A stretch of 64,000 nucleotides of DNA from Fusarium oxysporum f. sp. lycopersici 4287 (lineage: Eukaryota > Ascomycota > Sordariomycetes > Hypocreales > Nectriaceae). Location of the stretch: assembly GCF_000149955.1 (NCBI RefSeq), contig NC_031000.1, forward strand, positions 341,705 to 405,704, given 5' to 3'. Below the pieces are notes generated by a model, which worked only from the letters and a program-made list of their open reading frames with translations, had not been told where the DNA came from and searched no databases. The number at the start of each line of letters is the position of its first letter. The stretch's first letter is position 1. Below are positions 13,101 to 24,051 of the stretch, one piece after another. Made by a program: the position numbers and the translations under genes.

Positions 13101-13616
13101 ATAGAGATAATAAATTATGGATATGTGAATAACAGATAGCTTGGCTGGAGTTAAAGAAGAAGAATATAGTGTTTATGGGTTATTGCTAAGCGCTATTCTA
13201 TTTAACTGGCGGCTAGCAATAACAGAAGAAGGGTATTTTGCTTCTGTCTTTAAGTCTATAATAGGTAGTAATGAAATCTGGGTTGTATCTGTATGTCTGA
13301 TGCTGCTAGTTATGCAATGCTATAGTTAATAGTACAGTTTAATTGGCAAGATGTACATGTATAGTGTTATATATAGAGAGGCTATTTATGCTAATATTAA
13401 GTAGGTTTATCTAGAAACTATATAATTTGCCTGCTAATGCATCTGTAACCAGGGCTGCTATTAATATAATATTTTGTAATATATAAATGAAGTGTATGAT
13501 ATAACTTAGCCCTGAAAGGAGAGTTTATTATGATAATTCAGCCACTAATAGTGTTATTTTAGCAGAAGTCTACAGCTAAATTAACTTTAGTAGAGTTAAT
13601 TTTATTATTAGCTACT
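10171..13616. repeat. Long AT-rich decayed repeat block (RIP-like)
   Basis: About 3.4 kb dominated by TA and AT steps with stops in all frames and no coding sequence I can recognise. This is the look of repeats mutated C-to-T in fungi (repeat-induced point mutation), though I have not computed dinucleotide indices. The segment at 11.4-11.75 kb is noticeably more GC-rich and may be an LTR relic. N gaps flank both ends. Confidence 0.6.
11395..11607 (+). mobile_element. Possible LTR relic containing a perfect hairpin
   Basis: Starts TGTTACGAACCCCGCGG and could end at CTTCTTTACA, a TGT...ACA pair typical of LTRs. Within it, 11465-11475 (CGATCACGCTC) and 11478-11488 form a perfect 11-bp inverted repeat with a 2-nt loop. 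A similar opening, TGTTGCGAACCCCGC, occurs near 44193. The internal coding region is not recognisable. Confidence 0.3.
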
Positions 13617-13716
13617 NNNNNNNNNNNNNNNNNNNNNNNNNNNNNNNNNNNNNNNNNNNNNNNNNNNNNNNNNNNNNNNNNNNNNNNNNNNNNNNNNNNN
13701 NNNNNNNNNNNNNNNN
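13617..13716. other. Assembly gap (100 N)
   Basis: Exactly 100 N between the AT-rich block and the copia element. Confidence 0.95.
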
Positions 13717-13751
13717 TTTTTATTCTAGCCAACCTAGGCTAAGGGACCTCC

Positions 13752-13903
13752 TGTTGAACAGGTGCTGGGGCCTCACGTGCAAGCAGGGATACATTAAGAT
13801 TACAGCCGAAATGGTAAAACCTCTAAGGGGTAGATTTCAACAGAACACAACATGAATACACACCAATTCACATCAATGAACCGAATACACGTAATGTCTG
13901 ACA
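13752..13903 (+). repeat. 5' LTR of the copia element
   Basis: 152 bp, TGTTGAACAGG to GTCTGACA, preceded by the target duplication CCTCC. LTRs this short are unusual but are seen in some fungal copia elements. Confidence 0.92.
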
Positions 13904-13975
13904 ATTAAGAGTCTCAATTGCATCTCAGCGACCCGCGCACCCAAATGCATACGACCTTCGGTTCATTCTATCACC

Positions 13976-15217
13976 ATGTCGGCCAAACACGCCGAGAGGA
14001 TCATTAGCTACGCGTCTCCGGAGGATTGGGACTCCTGGTCCAACGAATTCAAGAAACTGGCGCACGCCTACGACCTGTGGCAGTATATTGATCCGACCGA
14101 TCGCATCCGATGGCCTCAGCGACCAGAACTTCCAGAAATCCGAGACTACCCCAGACAAGCAGATCCGGACGATCCCGATAGTGGCACAATGACGCCCGGC
14201 TCAGATTACGTACCGCCCCGGCGAATCGGAGAGTTGACGTCTGAAGGAAGAGCGGAATACGAGCATGATATCAGGATCTACTCTCTGAAAGAAACGGCGT
14301 ATAGAGAGACGAAGAAACAGGAGCAGAAGCTGGTCGAGTTTGTCCTCAAGACGGTCTCGGCCACGTATCAGAAAACATCCTGCGTCACGGGAGACCGATT
14401 AGACAAGTGGTATCAGGAGCTACGAAGATCTGGAGTGGTATACAACGAACGCCTTCGACCCGAAGCGCGCGACAAGTACCACAAAGCCGTACATACAGCC
14501 CCGAAGATCAACAAACTCAACGAGTGGGTCACGGAGTGGGAGACGACCATGGCCGAAGCGATCAGCAAGAAAGTCCCCGATGCCCTCGACGCGCAATGCT
14601 GGGCGGAAGACCTGAACCGAGCAATGTATCACGTCCTCCCCAGCTGGGCATCTACTTTCCGACAACACCGACGCCCTCAAATCCTCAACAATTCCCTCAA
14701 CTATCGAGAGGTCGCTGCCGACATTCGATACGAAGCCAAAATGGCCAACGCTAGCGGAAGGCCGTCAGGAATCAAGAGAGGCGCATTCGCAGCCACATAC
14801 GGCGCTGCATCCAGGAACGACAGACCTGAAATCACAGACCGCGATAATGACACTATTGAAGTCCAAGGAGACGCCTCAGATTGGGCGACGGACGAAACAT
14901 CCTATGCACATCGAGATACGCGAGGCCAAGGCCGTGGGCGTAGAGCACGAGGCGGCGGAAGAGGAGTATCAACAAAACGAAAACGAGCAGAGACGACCGT
15001 CAATCCGAACCCGGACGGCCCTACTTGTCGAGGATGTTTGGGTTTCCATGACTGGAGAGGCTGCTGGTACTTATTCCCAGCCCAGAAAGCCGAAGGATGG
15101 GAGCCCAACCAAGCGATACAACGATTAATAAACGACCGTCTCAAGAACGATACTGGTTTGGTGGAGGAAGTCAAACGATTGTCCAAAAGTAGAGACAGAA
15201 CCACTCAGGACGAGTGA
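13976..15217 (+). CDS. copia Gag-like protein
   Basis: 413-aa nucleocapsid precursor beginning 72 bases after the 5' LTR. The body is charged and helical. The C-terminal third has an Arg/Gly-rich stretch (GQGRGRRARGGGRG) and a CCHC-type zinc knuckle, C-x2-C-x3-H-x4-C (CRGCLGFHDWRGC), for RNA binding. It ends at a TGA (15215-15217) in the same frame as pol, whose first ATG is 12 bases further on. The stop is followed by C. Confidence 0.88.
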   Translation: MSAKHAERIISYASPEDWDSWSNEFKKLAHAYDLWQYIDPTDRIRWPQRPELPEIRDYPRQADPDDPDSGTMTPGSDYVPPRRIGELTSEGRAEYEHDIRIYSLKETAYRETKKQEQKLVEFVLKTVSATYQKTSCVTGDRLDKWYQELRRSGVVYNERLRPEARDKYHKAVHTAPKINKLNEWVTEWETTMAEAISKKVPDALDAQCWAEDLNRAMYHVLPSWASTFRQHRRPQILNNSLNYREVAADIRYEAKMANASGRPSGIKRGAFAATYGAASRNDRPEITDRDNDTIEVQGDASDWATDETSYAHRDTRGQGRGRRARGGGRGVSTKRKRAETTVNPNPDGPTCRGCLGFHDWRGCWYLFPAQKAEGWEPNQAIQRLINDRLKNDTGLVEEVKRLSKSRDRTTQDE

Positions 15218-15229
15218 CTTGGGCGGGGT

Positions 15230-18200
15230 ATGGCACACGTCAAGGCAAGCTACCTAGTGATGCACAACTTTATCGCAGCCTTCAACTGTGCCCCCTACCC
15301 TCTCAGACATTCTGCCATCCTTGACTCTGGATCGACAATCCATATCTTCAATGAAGTATGCAGGTTCCTCAACTACCGACCGGCGCCGTCTGGAGACTTC
15401 GTCTACGCAGGGGAGTCACCAGTGGCCATTCACGGGTACGGGAACGTGGATATTCGCGTTCGAGGACCTCAAGGACCCTCTCTTCTCAGATTGCAAGATG
15501 TAGCTCATTGCATAAACTTTGCGTGCAATATTGTGTCATACCGCCAGTTGCGGAAAAGGGGCTACTACTGGGATACCAAAGGGAACAGCAACCAAATCCG
15601 CAGGAAAGATGATTCAATCCTCTGCACATTGACGGATCATTTCGACCAGTACGTACTGGAGTATATCGACAAATCAACAACGGCAGCGGCATTCCTAGCC
15701 AAACGGAAACAGTATGATTCGTGGACTAAACGCCCTCCTCGCAGTGGAGACGAAACCTTTTGGCACCTTCGACTTGGACACCCAGGGCCTGAAGCACTCA
15801 AGCACCTCGTGGGCCAATCTCGGGGGGTGAAGATCAGAGGGATCTCCACGGTTGAGTGTGATGCTTGTGGAATGGCGAAGGTGAAGCGCCAAGTCCGTCG
15901 ACAAAGACGAGTTCCACCCGAGAAGGCTGGAATCCGACTCACTATTGATTTCCACGACATGAGTGGGGATCCAGGCTACACTTCAGCTATGCTGGTTACC
16001 GACCGTTACTCTGGCTATATCTGGGACTATTATCTTCCCGATCGAACTGCACCAACGCTTATCGGTGCACTTGAGCATCTACTTAGAACACTAGAGCGAC
16101 AACTCCAGTGTAGACCCGAAGTCATCGAGTGTGATAACGAGATCCCGGATAGTCACCAGGTAAGTGACTTCCTCAGTATCAAAAACGGGATGCGCCTAGA
16201 GCCCTCCGCGCCATATGCCCAAAGTCAAAATGGCGGCGCAGAGCGCTCGGGGGGTGTGATCAAGGAGAAAGCTCGCGCGATGAGAATCGGAGCAAAGCTG
16301 CCTTCGTTCCTTTGGGTTGAGATCTGGCGTGCTGCCGTATACCTATACAATAGGACACCCAAGTATATCTACAATTGGANNNNNNNNNNNNNNNNNNNNN
16401 NNNNNNNNNNNNNNNNNNNNNNNNNNNNNNNNNNNNNNNNNNNNNNNNNNNNNNNNNNNNNNNNNNNNNNNNNNNNNNNNNNNNNNNNNNNNNNNNNNNN
16501 NNNNNNNNNNNNNNNNNNNNNNNNNNNNNNNNNNNNNNNNNNNNNNNNNNNNNNNNNNNNNNNNNNNNNNNNNNNNNNNNNNNNNNNNNNNNNNNNNNNN
16601 NNNNNNNNNNNNNNNNNNNNNNNNNNNNNNNNNNNNNNNNNNNNNNNNNNNNNNNNNNNNNNNNNNNNNNNNNNNNNNNNNNNNNNNNNNNNNNNNNNNN
16701 NNNNNNNNNNNNNNNNNNNNNNNNNNNNNNNNNNNNNNNNNNNNNNNNNNNNNNNNNNNNNNNNNNNNNNNNNNNNNNNNNNNNNNNNNNNNNNNNNNNN
16801 NNNNNGTCACGGAGCGTAAGCCCGATCAAACACACCTACGCGTGTATGGCTGTAAAGCCTTTGCGATGACGACCGATGCTTTGAAAAAGAAGAATCGGCG
16901 ACAACGACTCAATCCCCGAGGGTGGATAGGATACCTGGTCGGGTATAACTCGACAAACATCTACAGGGTCTGGAATCCGTTGACCAACAAGGTCATCTCC
17001 ACTAGAGACGTGATCTTCAACGAGAAGGAGACGTTCTCTGGGGATGTGCAACACCTCAAGGATGATTTAAAAGAACTAAACGAAGAAGAACTTATTCAGC
17101 ATCTCACTGATGCTGAGGTCCCACAGGGATCTAGCATAAATCTGGATGCTTCTACCCAAGAAGAAGACGAGGAATTAAGCGCCTTGCCTGAAGGACTAGC
17201 GTTTGAGCGGGAGGCTGCAAGTTATCCACATAGAGGGTTTGAACGTGATCCCACGATTACGCAGGGTGAGACTGGCAGGACACTAGTCGTAGGAGATCGC
17301 AATCGAGAAGAGCCTGACGGGACTGATCACCCCTACACGACCGCTCGATTCACTCCCTACCTGACCCCGGAGACTTGCCCTCTACGGCCTGCTGCCCTTC
17401 TGGTCGCTACTATCAGAGAACCTCCCGTGAGGAAGGAGGGGGAAAACCCCCCTCAGTTACGAGCTGCGAAGATGGTGCATGTCCCACCTAGCGCTGGCAC
17501 TTCCCCGGGACGAGACGGCGCAAATGGAGCCCCTCGTGTCATTTCAACTCCGAGCAGTTACTGGGAGGCCGCATTTAATGCCGGTCGACTCGCATCTGTG
17601 AAAGGGACCTGGAATGGCAAGGTGGTGAGTAAGCGGAAGCTCGAGAAGCAGGCGAGCTCGGCCAGCTGCCACCCTGATAGCGGAGAACCTCAGTTTACGG
17701 GAAGTCGAGGGGAATCTACTAAGCTGATGGATTCTCCCAATCGCAAAACACAATCTGCAAAGCTGACAGATTTAGGTGACGGCCAACGCCGAATACACCG
17801 ACGAGACATGCCAATATTGCCAAAAAGGCATAAAGACCTCAAGAACCATCCACTAGGTGACCTATTCCGCGAGGCAGAAAAGACTCATCTTGAAAGCCAT
17901 AAAGAAATGCGCTCCTGGCGTGAGGTTCAGAGAGAAGAAGCCGCAGGCAAGGAACTCCTGGACTGCATGTGGGTTTATGTATACAAGTTCGACAAGCACG
18001 GATGGTTCACCAAGTGCAAGGCCCGGCTCGTTGTACGAGGCGATCAACAGGCCAAGTCGACACACGAGGATACCTATGCATCCACACTTGCCGGCAGATC
18101 TTTCCGAACACTCATGGCTATAGCTGCTCGCTTTGATTTAGAACTTCTCCAGTATGATGTCGTCAACGCCTTTGTCAATGCTGAACTGAAACAGGACGTC

Positions 18201-19442
18201 TATATGCGGATGCCCGGAGGCTACCGAAAGCCTGGCCTGGTTCTCAAACTTCAGAAAGCACTATACGGCTTGCGCCAGTCACCACTACTTTGGCAAAAAG
18301 AACTAACCACCACCCTTACGAACATTGGGTTCAAGTCTGTACCTCATGAGCCATGCTGTCTCTCGAAAGGAGGAATATTGATATTCTTCTATGTGGACGA
18401 CCTCATTGTTGCCTACGAGAAGACCAATCAAAAATCGGTCGAATGGACAATAGGCAAGCTTCGAGAAAAATACCAACTCTCTGGAGGAGATACGCTACAG
18501 TGGTTTCTTGGAATTGAGATTATTCGCGAACGAAACCAACGTCTGATTTGGCTGTCGCAATCGTCATTCGTGGATAAGATCACTAGTCATTTTAGGATTC
18601 AAGGGGGAAAGCCTTCCCTCACTCCAATGACCACGAAAGAACTTCTTCCGAACGAAGAGCGCGCATCAACAGCGTCAATACAGCAGTATCAACGCAAGAC
18701 CGGATCAGTGCTCTACCTGGCAGTAATCACTCGACCCGATATTGCCTTTGCTGTTTCTCGACTTTGTCGATTCAACATGAACCCGAGCGACGATCACCAT
18801 GAGGCCTTGGACCACCTATTCCGGTATCTGCAAAACACCAGGGCACTCGCGCTACAACTCGGCGGAACAGACACGTTTGATGTGTACAGTGACGCTTCCT
18901 TTGCCGACAACACAATCGATCGGAAGAGCTCGCAAGCCTACGTGATGAAGCTATTTGGAGGGATTATTGGATGGCGCGCCAACAAGCAGGACACCGTGAC
19001 TACCTCTACAACAGAGGCGGAGTTGCTGGCACTTGCGCAGGCTGCGAAGGAGTCCATGTTCATCTCCAGATTAATCACCGAGCTCGGCGTAACTCTCGAT
19101 AACTCAAGAATTACTATTCAGTGCGATAACGCGCAGACCATTCGGCTTATTAATGCCGACGTGGCGCTCCTGCAGACCAAACTTCGACACGTCGACATCC
19201 ATAACCACTGGCTACGCCAGGAAGCACTCGCTAACCGGATCTCGGTCCGGCATACTCCCACCACCGAGATGATTGCGGACGGCCTCACGAAGGCATTACC
19301 CGCTCAGCAGTTCCAGAAGTTCGTCACACAGGTTGGCCTAGTGGATATCAAGGACAGGATTCAAGAGAGAAGGACCAAGGAACTCACTGCGGATGACTTT
19401 GTCAGAACAGAGGAACATCTCGATGGAGGAAAAGCCGAATAA
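15230..19442 (+). CDS. copia Pol polyprotein (protease, integrase, RT, RNase H), interrupted by a gap
   Basis: Order of domains: aspartic protease with LDSGSTIHIF; pre-integrase HHCC finger (HLRLGH ... CDACGMAK); integrase core with the D,D,E residues in DFHDMSGD, IECDNE and NGGAERSG; then 426 N; the integrase C-terminal end; reverse transcriptase with KARLVVRGDQQ, YDVVNAFVNAEL and the catalytic YVDD; RNase H with YSDASFAD, TTSTTEAE and CDNAQT. Sequence before and after the gap is each open, but the two sides are in different frames if the gap is exactly 426 bases, so the gap length is probably an estimate. No stop codons are seen on either side. The element may be competent if the hidden part is intact. 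Confidence 0.9.
16380..16805. other. Assembly gap (426 N) inside copia pol
   Basis: Gap with an estimated size. Its length is a multiple of three, yet the flanking pol frames differ by one. Confidence 0.95.
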
Positions 19443-19521
19443 GGGATCGGAAGGATGGCCAACCTGACAATAGGAATACGGACTGCACAGACTGAACCAC
19501 GATGGCCAGTCTGGGGGGGTG

Positions 19522-19673
19522 TGTTGAACAGGTGCTGGGGCCTCACGTGCAAGCAGGGATACATTAAGATTACAGCCGAAATGGTAAAACCTCTAAGGGG
19601 TAGATTTCAACAGAACACAACATGAATACACACCAATTCACATCAATGAACCGAATACACGTAATGTCTAACA
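19522..19673 (+). repeat. 3' LTR of the copia element
   Basis: 152 bp, identical to the 5' LTR except one G-to-A change near its end, followed by the target duplication CCTCC. Confidence 0.92.
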
Positions 19674-19819
19674 CCTCCTTGCACTTCTTAACCCTGGCTC
19701 CCCTAATTAAAACCCCTTGCAAGTAAGGCAATCTGAATTAATATTAGTAAAGTTAATTTTACTAATCCATTTTAAAGCTAGTAAAAGAGGCAGAACCTAT
19801 AGTGAGTGTAAAATGCTTA

Positions 19820-21680
19820 ACGTGGTTGATAAGCATGCTGACCATCCAAGTATGCTGATCAAAAATCCCTCATCCTACATCTTAACCATTTGATCAATTA
19901 ATTCTCAACCACTAAACATGCCTCAGCCATCAAATGAAGCTAGAATCCTTCTTGCACTTCAGGCCCTTCAAAATAACCCAAAGCTAAGCCTCCGACGCGC
20001 CGCAAAAATATATGAAGTTGGCTTCGGTACTCTCCGTAACCGACAGAATGGCATTCAATCACGAGACGCGTGGGTGCCAAAGTCACGGAGACTGACTGAT
20101 CTAGAGGAACAGATAATAGTTCAATTCCTCCTTGACCTAGATTCGCGAGGATTTCCTGCGCGACTGCGTTTTGTAGAAGAAATAGCCAATTCTCTGCTTG
20201 CCGACCGTGACGCATCATCTGTTGGCAAGCGTTGGGCTCATAACTTCGTCAAGCGACAACCAGAGCTAAAGACGCGTTTATTTCGGAGATATGACTACCA
20301 GAGAACCAAATGCGAAGATCCGACTATTATTCGTGGCTGGTTTAGGCTTGTACAGAATACAATTGTGAAGTATGGTATCCGATCAGATGATATCTGGAAC
20401 TTTGATGAGACTGGCTTTATGATGGGCCTCATAATGGCCGGAATGGCAGTCACAGGCTCAGAAAGGCAAGGAAGATCAAAATCAGTGCAGCCTGGAAATC
20501 GTGAATGGATTACAGTAATCCAGGCGATTAATGCGGAAGGTCAATCGATCGCGCCGTTCATCATTGGTGCAGGCAAATATCACCTTGCTAACTGGTACCG
20601 AGAAAGCAACCTCCCGGGCGATTGGGTTATTGCAACGAGCCAAAATGGGTGGACAAATAACGAGCTAGGTCTTGAGTGGCTAAAGCACTTTGATCGGTCT
20701 ACAAGTAACCGATCAGTTGGTGCCTATCGTCTTCTGATCCTCGATGGCCACGAAAGCCACCACTCTGCTGACTTTGAGAGATACTGCCAGGATAATAAGA
20801 TTATCACGCTTTGTATGCCACCTCATGCATCTCACCTACTTCAGCCTCTTGATGTTGGGTGCTTTGCAGTGCTGAAACAGGCTTATGGTCGACAAATAGA
20901 GCATCTGATTAGATGCTCTATAACCCACATTTCCAAGACCGAGTTCTTCCCGGCCTTTTATGCCGCCTTTAAAGCTACTTTCACAGAAAGCAATATCCGG
21001 GGGGGTTTTAGAGGAGCTGGACTTGCTCCTCTTGACCCAGAAGCCGTGATCTCAAAGCTTGATGTGCAGCTACGAACCCCAACGCCTCCTGGGGAGGTCA
21101 GCCAACCATTAACCCCATGGGTTTCAAAGACCCTAAAGACAGCAATTGAGGCTCAATCTCAGTCTGAATACCTCGAAAAACGAATCAGAAGACATAAAGG
21201 CAGCTCCCCAGAGTCAATAATAGAAGCTTTAAAGTCAAATACTAAAGCAACAAGGGCAGTTATGCATGAGGTTGTCTTATTGAGGAATGAGGTCCGAAAT
21301 CTTCGAGATGCAAATGAGATACTAAGCCGGCGCCGGAGGGCAAAAAGGACTAGACTACAGAAAGGAGGGGCAATGACTGTACAGGAAGCATCGCAAGTAA
21401 TTGATCAGATGGATGTTGATGCGCAGATAGTGGCCGAATCATCGAGAAGTGGTGGTCGAGGAAGGTCAGAGCGACCGGGTGGTCGGCGTTGTGGTGTATG
21501 CGGCAAGGCCGGGCATAATGCAAGGACGTGTCAGGTAGTGATTGAGACCTCTGGGGAAGAGTATGGTAAGTAGTTTTAATTGATCAGATGGTTTATTATG
21601 TTTTTAAATGGATTTAAAGTTTAGAGGCTGGAATTTTTGATCAGCATACTTGGATGATCAGCATGCTTATCAACCACGTT
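19820..21680 (+). mobile_element. Fot/pogo-type DNA transposon, copy 1 (intact)
   Basis: 1861-bp element with terminal inverted repeats of about 47 bp that match at all but one position, starting ACGTGGTTGATAAGCATGCT, and a TA target duplication on each side (19818-19819 and 21681-21682). Each end contains two tandem motif copies, AAGCATGCTGA and AAGTATGCTGA. It carries a single intact transposase gene. Both ends and coding are preserved, so it is potentially active. Confidence 0.93.
19918..21573 (+). CDS. Fot/pogo-type DDE transposase
   Basis: 551-aa transposase. The N-terminal psq-like helix-turn-helix (ALQALQNNPKLSLRRAAKIY) and a CENP-B-like helix-turn-helix (WAHNFVKRQPEL) bind the ends. 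The DDE_1 catalytic domain shows its three acidic positions in WNFDETGF, LILDGHESH and LLQPLDVGCF. The C-terminus has a coiled, basic stretch and a CCHC zinc knuckle (CGVCGKAGHNARTC). It is intronless and lies inside a complete pair of terminal repeats. It is closely related to the copies at 32979 and 34855 but not identical. Confidence 0.93.
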   Translation: MPQPSNEARILLALQALQNNPKLSLRRAAKIYEVGFGTLRNRQNGIQSRDAWVPKSRRLTDLEEQIIVQFLLDLDSRGFPARLRFVEEIANSLLADRDASSVGKRWAHNFVKRQPELKTRLFRRYDYQRTKCEDPTIIRGWFRLVQNTIVKYGIRSDDIWNFDETGFMMGLIMAGMAVTGSERQGRSKSVQPGNREWITVIQAINAEGQSIAPFIIGAGKYHLANWYRESNLPGDWVIATSQNGWTNNELGLEWLKHFDRSTSNRSVGAYRLLILDGHESHHSADFERYCQDNKIITLCMPPHASHLLQPLDVGCFAVLKQAYGRQIEHLIRCSITHISKTEFFPAFYAAFKATFTESNIRGGFRGAGLAPLDPEAVISKLDVQLRTPTPPGEVSQPLTPWVSKTLKTAIEAQSQSEYLEKRIRRHKGSSPESIIEALKSNTKATRAVMHEVVLLRNEVRNLRDANEILSRRRRAKRTRLQKGGAMTVQEASQVIDQMDVDAQIVAESSRSGGRGRSERPGGRRCGVCGKAGHNARTCQVVIETSGEEYGK

Positions 21681-21682
21681 AG

Positions 21683-22629
21683 TAGATCTAATTTAGCTTT
21701 AAAGTCTTAACTAGGCATTGTTAGGCATCTTGTTTGGGCGGTCTAGGCAAAGCATAGGGCAGTACGGAGTAGTGCTTTAAAGATTTAAGAGAATCAGGTG
21801 CTACCAATCAAATATCTTTTCGTCCCTGTAGGGATACGAGTTATGTGACTTCGTTACAAATCCCATCGTTCTATCCCCTATCCAATATGGGTGAAGCTAA
21901 CATGGGTGAAGCTAATCCTCGACTCTTCCATTCCCTAGTTATTATTATTATAGAGTTAGGCTCGTGCGAAAAGGGGACGATTGGTGATAAGGCAAAGAGA
22001 GCACTTTTTATAAATAGTAGGAAGATCTATGTGGCAGCTGTCAGAAGTAAAGAAGCTACATAATAGGAAAGGATATTCGAGCGGCATGTCGAAATCTTTC
22101 TGCCGGTACAGTAGCCGTTGCTCTCATCTTATATTTCAAGGAGAAAGAGAGAGTCGTACTCCGAATCACATAGCGTCATCCGGGACACGCGACAACCGGC
22201 AATTGCGCCCACGCAAAAAATTGTTTCCAGTGGGGATATTAACATATACCCCGTCCTGGTTTGCCGATGGGTATTGATGACCAGAGCCAAAGAAATTGCA
22301 GGGTGTGGTAGATCGGTGCTAGCGTCTCACCACTCCAAAATAAGATTTAATCGAGGTATTTATTGGAAGATCTTGGGCATTTTAATCTCTTTCTAACTCT
22401 CTAGTGTGGCGGCTTATGGTAAGACGGGATAATAGAAAGCCGTCTTCTGATGATCTGGATCTGAATTTTCTGAGAACAGGGCGAGTGGTCGGGAGGGGAA
22501 AGGGAGCTTAAGATAGCTATAAAATGCTACTAAATGCCCAAGAACGCAGGAATGAAAAGCACCTATTCACTGTCAATAAATAAGGACCTTCAATCACACT
22601 CTCAAATAAACCCCAATCACTACTTCAGA
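21683..22629. other. Intergenic with TATA box before the small secreted protein
   Basis: No gene recognised. A TATAAAA at about 22519 lies roughly 105 bases before the ATG at 22630 and is the likely core promoter of the next gene. Confidence 0.45.
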
Positions 22630-22947
22630 ATGAGACTCTTTTCAACCCTTATGATCTTGGCCATGATTGGTCTTGCACAAGCCTGGTCTATCAACTTCTT
22701 TGCCGAAAAAGGCGACAAAATGAAACGGGTTAGTGCCAATGGAACCAAGAGAGGCAACTGCATCAACCTTCGCTCGGATTACGACTGGGTTACAACTTCC
22801 ATCACCTTTTATCCTCAGACGCCTGCTTGGCCGGACCCAAATGGATACACAGCATACAGCAAGGCCAACTGCAAGGGCACGGCATACTATGGAGTAGAGG
22901 GACAGCAGAACCCAAAGAGGAGGTTCAGGAGTTATAGGGTGAAATAA
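22630..22947 (+). CDS. Small secreted protein, effector-like
   Basis: 105-aa protein with a clear signal peptide (MRLFSTLMILAMIGLAQA) and a mature part of about 87 aa that is basic, aromatic-rich and has two cysteines (GNCINL and ANCKGTAYYG), which could form one disulfide. No domain is recognised. The ATG at 22630 is preferred over an in-frame upstream ATG at 22534 because only the former places the hydrophobic segment at the N-terminus and lies well placed to the TATA box. A short, secreted, orphan protein next to a transposon is the usual profile of a candidate fungal effector or secreted antimicrobial protein, but there is no direct functional evidence. Confidence 0.7.
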   Translation: MRLFSTLMILAMIGLAQAWSINFFAEKGDKMKRVSANGTKRGNCINLRSDYDWVTTSITFYPQTPAWPDPNGYTAYSKANCKGTAYYGVEGQQNPKRRFRSYRVK

Positions 22948-24051
22948 ATCCTGGCACTTGTACTAGAGAGCTGATACTAGGCTATCCTATCAGTTTGTAT
23001 GTGGACACCTACCTTTAACATTTGAAGGTAAAAATTTGGAGCTAAGGGTGGATAGTAGTCAAAGACAACTTGAGGGATTTAACATGTTAAGATATCGTAC
23101 TTTCTCACACTTATCAACATCATATTTTGACCGACTCGAACTAGACTAAATGTGATTTAAAACTCATTAATACTGAATCAAAGCATATAATAAGACCTCC
23201 GGACTCACCTTATTTATATTTCTATAAGTAATTTCTGCTCGTTGTTTGTATATTCATCTTTCAAATTGTTAACCTCGTCGTCGACCTCGAGTATTACTAG
23301 TCAATTAGATTCTAGTGGATATATGGGATCCCCATTCAGCCAATTGCCGAATTTCGCGGGCAAAGTCCACCCATTTTTAGCTAGTGCACAATTACCCCTT
23401 TCTAGGATTTTCCATAAGGCACATGACGACGCAATCGCATAATCTGAGTCTCGCCTGGTCCTCTGCCTGAGAATCCCGCCTGATTCATATCCTGTTAATT
23501 GCACTGCCTGCGTACTTAAGAATCACCCCCAATTCATATCCTGCTATTCTTACCTCCTACTCTATTGTATACTGGATTTAATATGGAGAGACCAACAAAA
23601 CGTGGACAACCACGCAAATATGCAACAGCCCAGGACAAAGCGACAGCAGAAAGTCAACGCAAGCAATAGAAGCGGCAGATAGTAGCAGCTAGATAGAGGG
23701 GCTTGCCATACAGCGATTTCTACACCTTGCACCTTCCTTTTATTACAGCAGAACAGAAAGGAAGAGAGCAATTAAGAGCAGGCGCTGTATGGACTTGAGG
23801 ATACGAATTTCACATTGATGGTGTGAAACTAAGGTCCAGGAATGGGCTTGAAGAAATAAGGACGAAAAGCAAGCGCTGTATGTAGGCGTTAGCGACTATT
23901 ACCCTTTCAGTCAGAATAGACCGCCGGGCCCCTATCTAACATAGCTTTTCAGTATGAAACATCTAGAGACCTATGTCCAATGGAGATACTTAAGGCTCGG
24001 ACAACGCAGTTCGTCGTGACTCTGCAAGTGCTCTCTCAGGCGTGAAATCAG
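22948..24051. other. Intergenic with a decayed basic ORF
   Basis: Mostly non-coding. From 23582 the plus strand reads MERPTKRGQPRKYATAQ, a basic start followed by an in-frame TAG after about 28 codons and more stops. It looks like the N-terminus of a decayed repeat-encoded protein, which I cannot place in a family. Confidence 0.35.

Larger units (their letters stand above)
13752..19673 (+). mobile_element. Nearly intact Ty1/copia LTR retrotransposon
   Basis: 5.9-kb element with 152-bp LTRs at 13752-13903 and 19522-19673 that differ at one base (TGTCTGACA versus TGTCTAACA). It is flanked by a perfect 5-bp target duplication CCTCC (13747-13751 and 19674-19678). A G-rich polypurine-like tract (ctgggggggtg) sits just before the 3' LTR. 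Inside are gag and a pol with domain order protease, integrase, reverse transcriptase, RNase H, which defines the copia superfamily. Near-identical LTRs imply a recent insertion. An N gap lies within pol. Confidence 0.95.

Noticed and set aside
11628..13329. Short frames of 62-76 codons in the AT-rich block
   Set aside because: No motif, composition of decayed repeats; length expected by chance.
13904..13930. Primer-binding site after the 5' LTR of the copia element
   Set aside because: The sequence after the LTR (ATTAAGAGTCTCAATTGC) is not clearly complementary to a tRNA 3' end or half-tRNA that I can name.
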